A stretch of 39,021 nucleotides of DNA. Source: UBA5314 sp964635975 (lineage in GTDB: Bacteria > Bacillota > Syntrophomonadia > Syntrophomonadales > Syntrophomonadaceae). Both the position numbers and the translations under genes were made by a program. The DNA is taken from the NCBI GenBank assembly GCA_964635975.1, contig CAZWPO010000024.1, forward strand, positions 1 through 39,021. Reading direction: 5' to 3'. The notes under the pieces are model-generated. The model saw nothing but the letters and a program-made list of their open reading frames with translations, was not told the origin of the DNA and made no database searches. Shown one piece after another: positions 33,543 through 39,021 of the stretch. Positions within the stretch are counted from its first letter, which is position 1. Each line of letters begins with the position of its first letter.

Positions 33543-34085
33543 ATGGAAAAGAACGATCTTAAAGGATTAATTAAAGAAACGCTTAGCATCATAATAATAG
33601 CACTGGTTTTAGCCGCTATTCTCAGGACTTTTGTTATTGAGGGTAGAATAATACCGTCCGGATCAATGCTGGCCACTCTTCAGATCGGCGACCGTGTCAT
33701 GGTAAATAAATTTATTTACTATTTTAAGGAACCAGTTCGAGGTGATATAGTGATTTTCGATCCGCCAGAAGCCCTGGGACGAAATGATCTATTCATAAAG
33801 CGGGTGATAGGCTTGCCGGGAGAAAGTGTGGAAATGAAAAACGGCAGGGTGTACATAAACGGGCAGGCACTTTATGAACCGTACCTTCCCGAACCATTGG
33901 AATATGATTTCGGGCCGGTTGTTGTTCCACGGGACAGCCTGCTGGTCCTGGGCGATAATCGCAATAACAGTTACGACAGTCACAAGTGGAATGCATGGTT
34001 GACTAGAGACCGTCTGGAAGGAAAAGCTTTTATGATATACTGGCCGCTTAACCACATACAGTTACTGGAACGGGGGGTTCAGTAG
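33543..34085 (+). CDS. lepB: Signal peptidase I
   Basis: The 180-residue membrane protease removes signal peptides from exported proteins on the outer face of the membrane. A single N-terminal hydrophobic segment spans about 14-29. The catalytic Ser41 lies in IIPSGSM and Lys86 in FIKRVIG, and the GDNRNNSYDS segment (box E) is intact. Size fits the short Gram-positive type. GAGGTG precedes ATG 33543; a GTG at 33534 overlaps that site. Its stop lies one base before surE starts. Confidence 0.96.
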   Translation: MEKNDLKGLIKETLSIIIIALVLAAILRTFVIEGRIIPSGSMLATLQIGDRVMVNKFIYYFKEPVRGDIVIFDPPEALGRNDLFIKRVIGLPGESVEMKNGRVYINGQALYEPYLPEPLEYDFGPVVVPRDSLLVLGDNRNNSYDSHKWNAWLTRDRLEGKAFMIYWPLNHIQLLERGVQ

Positions 34086-34086
34086 G

Positions 34087-34872
34087 ATGAGACTTTTACT
34101 GACCAATGATGATGGGATCCATGCACGCGGCATCCATACCCTGGTGCGCGTTTTAAGTGAGATCGGGGAGGTATATGTGGTCGCTCCTGACCGGGAAAGA
34201 AGTGCTACCGGACACTCGATTACTGTTTTTGAGCCGATTAAGGCCACTAAAACACAGATACCAGGAGCTCAGGGTGCCTGGATTATTGGCGGCACTCCGG
34301 TAGACTGTGTGAAGCTTGCCATCTCCCGGTTGCTGAAAGAGAAAATAGATATGGTTATATCAGGAGTCAATCATGGACCCAATCTGGGGACTGATGTCCT
34401 CTACTCGGGGACGGTTTCGGCCGCAGCGGAAGGCGTCATTATGGGCAGCCCGTCAATGGCAGTATCCCTGGATTCTTACAATGAGAATATGAATTTTGAG
34501 TTTGCGGCTCAGTTCACCCGCAGGGTTGTTGAAGAAGTGATGAAATTTAAGATCGATCCCAAGACCCTGCTAAATGTAAACATCCCCGATTTAAAACCGA
34601 AAGACATCAAGGGTATTCGGGTAACCCGACTGGGGGTCAGGAATTATGACAACCTGTTTGAAGAACGACAAGATCCCCGCGGCAATACTTATTACTGGCT
34701 GGGTGGCGGTGTTGTCGAAGAGGAGCAGGAACCTGACAGCGATGTGGTGGCTGTGAAATCCGGCTTTGTCAGTTTTACCCCTATCCGCCTTGACCTGACC
34801 GACTACGGTCTCATTGGTGCTTTTGACTCGGCATTGAAAGACCTGTCAAGACTATTCGACGTGGGCGAGTGA
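34087..34872 (+). CDS. surE: 5'-nucleotidase SurE
   Basis: The 261-residue metal-dependent phosphatase removes phosphate from nucleoside monophosphates and perhaps short polyphosphates. The metal site is visible as LTNDDGI near the N terminus, with Asp-Asp, DRERSATGHS, and NHGPNLGTDVLYSGTV. Length is standard. The start ATG 34087 lies just after the lepB stop, with GGGGG in the lepB end acting as ribosome binding site. Confidence 0.96.
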   Translation: MRLLLTNDDGIHARGIHTLVRVLSEIGEVYVVAPDRERSATGHSITVFEPIKATKTQIPGAQGAWIIGGTPVDCVKLAISRLLKEKIDMVISGVNHGPNLGTDVLYSGTVSAAAEGVIMGSPSMAVSLDSYNENMNFEFAAQFTRRVVEEVMKFKIDPKTLLNVNIPDLKPKDIKGIRVTRLGVRNYDNLFEERQDPRGNTYYWLGGGVVEEEQEPDSDVVAVKSGFVSFTPIRLDLTDYGLIGAFDSALKDLSRLFDVGE

Positions 34873-34873
34873 T

Positions 34874-35131
34874 ATGGTTTATGCTAGCCTGCTGTTTAAT
34901 TCAATACTGTTTTTCTTGCTGTTAAACTGGTCTTATTTGGGTGAAAGACGCCGCAATCCCAACCATCCTGAAAGGCCGTTGAGCCTGCTGCTAGGCTATC
35001 CTCTGCTGTTGGGAGTGCTTTTTACTCTGATTGGCCGCCTGTTTAAGACTCTTTTTATTTACCAGACCATTATTTTTCTTATTGTTGCAGCGCTGATTTA
35101 CTGGGTATTCTTTAAATCAAAGAAAACCTAA
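34874..35131 (+). CDS. Small membrane protein of unknown function
   Basis: The 85-residue protein has two or three hydrophobic segments (about 3-20, 38-53 and 63-80), separated by a basic loop ERRRNPNHPER. I do not recognise it. ATG 34874 lies one base after the surE stop, so it is translated with surE. A lipid-linked or transport accessory role is possible but not shown. Confidence 0.65.
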   Translation: MVYASLLFNSILFFLLLNWSYLGERRRNPNHPERPLSLLLGYPLLLGVLFTLIGRLFKTLFIYQTIIFLIVAALIYWVFFKSKKT

Positions 35132-35186
35132 AAATGTTTTGCCGTTTAACTCAAAGTATAGTACCATTTTTACAGCTATGTATAAC

Positions 35187-35304
35187 GAGGCAAAAGGATA
35201 TTCCCGCTTCTTCTAAACGGTCGGATTCCTAATTTAATACGAGATGGCGGGTTCTGATTTTCTGCTTCGTTGCAGCGGTGTGTTGAAACTGCTCTACAGT
35301 TTCT
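35187..35304 (+). repeat. Inverted ~118-bp repeat, copy B
   Basis: This copy aligns with the reverse complement of 30851-30969, including a 24-base block (35268-35291) with one change. It ends in a perfect hairpin, GAAACTG (35285-35291) with CAGTTTC (35297-35303). The matching hairpin in copy A has a shorter stem and different loop. The element sits between the small membrane gene and the EF-G-like gene, 32 bases before its start. Confidence 0.75.
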
Positions 35305-35335
35305 TCCGATGCATAAAGTATAAGGAGGATGTTTG

Positions 35336-37381
35336 ATGAAGGTTTACCCTACTGCTGGTATTCGTAATGTTGCTCTGGTTGGTCACGGAGGGACGGGAAA
35401 GACCTCGCTGGCTGAAGCCATGATTTTTAATACAGGCGCTACCAAGCGGATGGGCAAGGTAGATGATGGCAATACCGTTTCCGATTTTAATCCGGAGGAA
35501 ATTCGCAAAAAGATTACCATCAGCACCTCTCTGGTTCCCTGTGAGTATAGAGACCACAAAATAAATCTTTTGGATACTCCCGGCTATTCTGATTTCTATT
35601 TCGAAGTTGTTGGAGCCATGAGGGTGGTCGATTCTATGCTGGTGATGATGTCTGCTTCAGCCGGCGTGGAAGTGCAGACTGAAGTGGTATGGGATGATTA
35701 CCAGGATGTGCCCAAAATAGTTTTTGTCAATAAGATGGAACGTGAGAACGCAGACTTTTTTAAAGTTCTTGACGATATGAAAGAAAAGTTTTCCAACAAC
35801 ATAGTCCCGGTTCAGCTCCCAATTGGGAAAGAAGCTGGTTTTAAAGGCGTAGTAGACCTGATAAAAATGAAAGCTTTAATGTTCGAAGCGGGAACTGGAA
35901 AAGTTAACGAAACTGATATACCCGACGACATGGCCAGTGAAGTCGAATCCTATAAAGAAGCGCTTATCGAAGCTGCCGCCGAAGCCAACGACGATCTTCT
36001 CACCAAGTACCTGGAAGGGGAAGAATTGAGTGATACTGAGGTTATGGCCGGGATCAAGGAATCAGCCACAAATGGTTCAGCCGTTTTTGTCTTCTGTGGT
36101 TCAGCTGTTAATAATATGGGCGTAAAACAAGTGATGGATTTCATCGTTGACTGTGCACCGACTCCGGCCAGTAATCCGCTTGTAAAAGGTAAAGACATAG
36201 AGAGCGAGCCGTTATGTGCACAGGTATTTAAAACCATCGCCGATCCTTATGTGGGCCGATTGACCATGTTCCGCATATTTACCGGGAAGATGAAAGCGGA
36301 CAGTGTCCTATACAATGCAAACAAAGAACGCGATGAGAAGATCAGCCAGATCCTGGTTATGGCTGGTAAGGATCAGAGCGCGGTTCCGGAACTGAACGCC
36401 GGCGACATCGGAGCTCTGGCAAAATTGGCTGCTACCGCCACCGGGGATACCCTGACAGTGAAGGGCAATACCAACCTGATGCCTGCCCTGGAGTTTCCCA
36501 AACCTACCCTGATGATGGCTATTGAACCCAAGAGTAAAGGCGACGAAGATAAACTATCAGGAGCCCTGCAGCGATTGTTGGAAGAGGATCCGGTCATTCA
36601 GGTCGAGAAGAATGTGGAAACAAAGCAGACAATATTAAAAGGACTGGGTGACACCCACATTGAAATCATGGTGGACAGACTACAGCGCAAGTATGGTGTC
36701 GACGTTATCTCCAAGGACATGAAGATACCATATCGCGAAACCATCAGAGGTGTGGTCGAAGCAGAAGGAAAACACAAGAAGCAGACCGGAGGGCATGGGC
36801 AATACGGACATGTATGGATCAAATTTGAACCATGTGATGATAAATTTATATTTGAAGACAATGTTTTTGGAGGATCTGTTCCCCGCAACTACTTCCCAGC
36901 AGTTGAAAAAGGTCTTATGGAAGCTATGGAAGAAGGCGTTCTCGCTGGATACCCGGTTACCAATATCAAGGCTACTCTATATGATGGATCATACCATTCG
37001 GTAGACTCATCTGAAATGGCATTTAAATTAGCTGCTCGCCTGGCCTATAAAAAGGGATTGGAGGGTGCTAAACCGGTTCTTTTAGAGCCGATCGTAAGCG
37101 TAGAAATCGAAATACCAGAAGCGTTTATGGGTGACATCATAGGCGACCTTAATACTAAACGCGGTAGAGTAATGGGTATGGAGCCTTCAGGAAAGAAACA
37201 GGTTGTAAAAGCTCAGGTTCCACAGGCTGAGATGGCACGCTACACTATCGATCTGAAATCGATGACCCAGGGCAGAGGGAAATTCTTGATGCAGTTTTCC
37301 CACTATGAGGAGGTCCCTGCTCAATATGCGGATAAGATTATCGAGAAGGCTAAACAAGAGAGAGAAGATAAAGAAAAATAA
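35336..37381 (+). CDS. Elongation factor G-like GTPase
   Basis: The 681-residue protein resembles the EF-G-like subgroup (EF-G-2 type) and not the main translocase. The P-loop is GHGGTGKT at 16-23 in place of AHxDxGKT, DTPG is at 80-83, and the base-reading motif is NKME at 132-135, where NKxD is nearly universal. Domains II-V are complete, including TGGHGQYG in domain IV. AAGGAGG precedes ATG 35336. It probably acts on ribosomes or in a regulatory GTPase role. The housekeeping fusA, normally near rpsL and tuf, is not in this window. Confidence 0.9.
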   Translation: MKVYPTAGIRNVALVGHGGTGKTSLAEAMIFNTGATKRMGKVDDGNTVSDFNPEEIRKKITISTSLVPCEYRDHKINLLDTPGYSDFYFEVVGAMRVVDSMLVMMSASAGVEVQTEVVWDDYQDVPKIVFVNKMERENADFFKVLDDMKEKFSNNIVPVQLPIGKEAGFKGVVDLIKMKALMFEAGTGKVNETDIPDDMASEVESYKEALIEAAAEANDDLLTKYLEGEELSDTEVMAGIKESATNGSAVFVFCGSAVNNMGVKQVMDFIVDCAPTPASNPLVKGKDIESEPLCAQVFKTIADPYVGRLTMFRIFTGKMKADSVLYNANKERDEKISQILVMAGKDQSAVPELNAGDIGALAKLAATATGDTLTVKGNTNLMPALEFPKPTLMMAIEPKSKGDEDKLSGALQRLLEEDPVIQVEKNVETKQTILKGLGDTHIEIMVDRLQRKYGVDVISKDMKIPYRETIRGVVEAEGKHKKQTGGHGQYGHVWIKFEPCDDKFIFEDNVFGGSVPRNYFPAVEKGLMEAMEEGVLAGYPVTNIKATLYDGSYHSVDSSEMAFKLAARLAYKKGLEGAKPVLLEPIVSVEIEIPEAFMGDIIGDLNTKRGRVMGMEPSGKKQVVKAQVPQAEMARYTIDLKSMTQGRGKFLMQFSHYEEVPAQYADKIIEKAKQEREDKEK

Positions 37382-37431
37382 CCCAAGATCGTTTTACAGG
37401 GCTTACCGTGCTGTATAAATCATGTTGTGTA

Positions 37432-37460
37432 AGAATTCCTCTATTAGATAGAGGAATTCT
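37432..37460 (+). terminator. Perfect hairpin after the EF-G-like gene
   Basis: A 12-bp perfect stem (37432-37443 with 37449-37460) with a 5-base loop lies 50 bases after the stop. It is followed by GCGTCTTTAA, so the T run is weak. Confidence 0.65.
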
Positions 37461-37485
37461 GCGTCTTTAACAGTAAATGCACCCA

Positions 37486-37514
37486 TTTTGGGAACTGGAC
37501 TAAACTGGTATAAT
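37486..37514 (+). promoter_or_regulatory. Candidate sigma-A promoter of the MscS gene
   Basis: TATAAT at 37509-37514 is preceded by TG, an extended -10. A weak -35 (TTTTGG at 37486-37491) lies 17 bases upstream. Confidence 0.6.
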
Positions 37515-37572
37515 GAGAAAGCAAAGATGCCGATTGAGGGGAGGTCTTGCGGTAATTTAAATTACCTGAGCG

Positions 37573-38625
37573 ATGATGTCTATAACAACAATATCCGAAG
37601 GATTAGCACTTTCTCCCTGGATGACGAGCACTCTTAAATCTGTCGGTGTTGCGTCAGTTATTTTTCTTATTTTCTGGTTGGCCAGCCGTTATACTGCAAG
37701 GCGTTTGGCGAACTGGCTTGGAAAGCTGTTTGCCTGGAATGAAAGCTTGAGCCGTGTATCTCTTAAGAGCACGCTTGAAAGGCCTATGCGGTTCCTGTTT
37801 GTTCTATTAGGCCTGTATCTAGCTCTGCGCTATTTGCCTCTGCCGATATTTGTTGAAGGCAGCCTGTTAAAAATATTTAGATCACTGGTTATTATTTTTG
37901 TTGCCTGGATACTATTTGACCTGGCTTCATCAGAATCGCTATTCTCTCAGGGTATGCAGGAGAAACTCAAATTAGACAACATCATACTCTCTTTTTTCTC
38001 AAGAATAACCCGTTTTGCCATTATAGCCCTGGCAATTGTTATGGTGATACAGGAATGGGGATATAATGTAAATGGCTTAATCGCCGGTCTTGGATTAGGT
38101 GGTCTGGCATTGGCTCTGGCAGCGCGGGAAGCCCTCGCCAATGTAGTAGCCGGGGTGGTACTGATTATTGAAAAGCCTTTCTTAATTGGTGATTGGATCG
38201 CCACTCCCAGTGTCGAAGGAACGGTCGAAAGTATTTCGTTTCGAAGCACCCGGGTTAGATCAACCAGCCAGGCTCTAACAACTATACCCAACTCTATCCT
38301 GGCCAGCCAGGCGATTACCAATCACGCAAGACTGGGAAAACGGAAACTGGAGTTCATTCTTACCCTGCCGATGGGCACTGGAAAAAGAATGATTGAGAAG
38401 TACATTCAGTACATTAAGGAGGTCCTTCGGAGCCATTCGGAAGTCGAACCGGAAAGCTGCACAGTGGTGTTACACCAGGTAGGTAAGGAGAGTTTAGATA
38501 TAGTTGTACATTGTTTGATAAGTAATGTTCTATGGGAAGAATACATGCGTGTCCGAGAAGAAATCAATCTGGAGATACTGGGGATGCTTGAAAGCAGTAA
38601 AGAAGTTTCTCCTCCATCGCAATAA
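37573..38625 (+). CDS. Small-conductance mechanosensitive channel (MscS family)
   Basis: The 350-residue membrane channel releases solutes during hypo-osmotic stress. Hydrophobic segments lie at about 25-40, 75-92, 103-118 and 145-163. The pore helix region GLGLGGLALALAAREALANV and the beta-domain start PFLIGDWI and TIPNSILASQ are classical. The C-terminal alpha/beta domain is complete. The start, ATG 37573 or 37576, has only a weak ribosome binding site; a strong GGGGAGG lies 28 bases upstream, separated by a 16-bp palindrome at 37551-37566. Confidence 0.92.
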   Translation: MMSITTISEGLALSPWMTSTLKSVGVASVIFLIFWLASRYTARRLANWLGKLFAWNESLSRVSLKSTLERPMRFLFVLLGLYLALRYLPLPIFVEGSLLKIFRSLVIIFVAWILFDLASSESLFSQGMQEKLKLDNIILSFFSRITRFAIIALAIVMVIQEWGYNVNGLIAGLGLGGLALALAAREALANVVAGVVLIIEKPFLIGDWIATPSVEGTVESISFRSTRVRSTSQALTTIPNSILASQAITNHARLGKRKLEFILTLPMGTGKRMIEKYIQYIKEVLRSHSEVEPESCTVVLHQVGKESLDIVVHCLISNVLWEEYMRVREEINLEILGMLESSKEVSPPSQ

Positions 38626-38643
38626 CCATAGATACATATAATT

Positions 38644-38671
38644 AAAGGTGGAAGTAGTAACTGCCACCTTT
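38644..38671. terminator. Bidirectional terminator between the MscS gene and small minus-strand gene
   Basis: AAAGGTGG (38644-38651) pairs with CCACCTTT (38664-38671). T-rich stretches follow on both strands, suiting the two convergent genes. Confidence 0.7.
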
Positions 38672-38681
38672 TATTGTCAAA

Positions 38682-38786
38682 CTATCTGCGGTTTTCCAGG
38701 CTATCTTCCCGCTTTTCATCCTTTTTTTCCTCGCGGCGGTTATCAAGGCGATCTTTTCTTTGATTCTTTTTTTCCTTATCAGCCAT
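38682..38786 (-). CDS. Tiny highly charged protein
   Basis: A 34-residue frame starts at ATG 38786 on the minus strand, with the strong site AAAGGAGGTG just before it, and ends with TAG at 38684-38682. About two thirds of the residues are Lys, Arg, Glu or Asp, in a repeating pattern that suggests a single long charged helix. I do not recognise it. The good ribosome binding site and the following terminator support it as a real gene. Confidence 0.6.
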   Translation of the reverse strand: MADKEKKNQRKDRLDNRREEKKDEKREDSLENRR

Positions 38787-39005
38787 TTTAAGCACCTCCT
38801 TTCACACGAATAGTATTTACCCTGAAAAAGAATTAGATACGAGGAGAAGAAGAACATGGCTGAAGCTTTCAGGCAGTAAAGGATTAATATAACTGAGGCA
38901 TTAAAAGAAAAATATCTTAAATATTTCCGGGCATAATGGAGGAGACGAGTGTGCATTATATGCATGAGCGGTGCTCAAAATATTTAAAGAGGAGGTCTTT
39001 TTCAA

Positions 39006-39021
39006 ATGTTAGATCAGCAGA
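39006..39021 (+). CDS. Start of a gene cut by the window edge
   Basis: ATG 39006 follows GAGGAGGT by about 9 bases and gives only MLDQQ before the edge. No product can be named. Another open frame from 38936 also runs to the edge, but with a poorer start context. Confidence 0.45.

Noticed and set aside
34880..35131. Small membrane protein as an artefact
   Set aside because: It starts one base after surE and has clear hydrophobic segments, so it was kept as a gene.
38936..39021. Open frame from ATG 38936 to the right edge
   Set aside because: Its start context is weaker than that of ATG 39006, which has GAGGAGGT at a good distance in another frame.

Overview
The window looks like a chromosomal segment from an anaerobic Firmicute of the Clostridia, most like Syntrophomonadaceae. 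This placement is an inference. It rests on strong AGGAGG ribosome binding sites, a block in the order miaB-ricA-...-mutS-...-mutL-...-miaA-hfq that resembles the Bacillus/Clostridia order, a CoA-transferase paired with a CBS/PAS sigma-54 activator, DUF362 ferredoxin proteins, and a gene that appears to read UGA as selenocysteine. No rRNA, tRNA, insertion sequence, phage or CRISPR array was seen.

Layout. 128-5527 (+): Mn/Fe superoxide dismutase, a small HExxH zincin-like protein, a short-chain dehydrogenase, a DUF362 2[4Fe-4S] protein, an exported fibronectin-III/copper-amine-oxidase-N-like surface protein, and a cupin. 5589-7441 (-): a guanylate-kinase-like protein fused to DUF1653, and an exported VanW protein. 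7645-10661 (-): a zur-znuA-znuC-znuB zinc uptake operon with a palindromic operator ahead of zur. 10928-11984 (+): a small helical protein, then two tandem thioredoxin-like paralogs. The first has an in-frame TGA where the second has Cys. 12136-13880 (+): miaB and a YlbF/RicA-family gene. 14003-16774 (-): cadC-cadA heavy-metal efflux with a perfect inverted-repeat operator. 16929-26375 (+): mutS, a hydantoinase/oxoprolinase-type protein, a histone-deacetylase-like hydrolase, mutL, a methyltransferase, miaA and hfq, mostly tightly spaced or overlapping.

26715-30740: a sigma-54 activator gene converges on an acetyl-CoA hydrolase/CoA-transferase gene. That gene has a near-perfect -24/-12 promoter and a candidate upstream activator array of TTGCAT repeats, so this looks like a complete regulatory module. 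31021-33284 (+): a queuosine-precursor operon (queD, queC, DUF366, queE). 33347-35131 (+): a YpmA-like small protein, signal peptidase I, SurE and a small membrane protein. 35336-38786: an EF-G-like GTPase, an MscS channel and a tiny charged protein on the minus strand. A new gene begins at the right edge.

Main discoveries: (1) a candidate thioredoxin-fold selenoprotein with a SECIS-like hairpin found only in the TGA copy; (2) a roughly 118-bp element present twice in opposite orientation, flanking the queuosine-lepB-surE block; (3) the sigma-54 promoter/activator module; (4) two tRNA-modification genes (queD, miaA) with strong ribosome binding sites but no ATG/GTG/TTG at the right place; (5) several domain or motif oddities (GMP kinase-DUF1653 fusion, Cys-rich tails on the HDAC-like and RicA-like proteins, NKxE in the EF-G paralog, altered MutL endonuclease motif).
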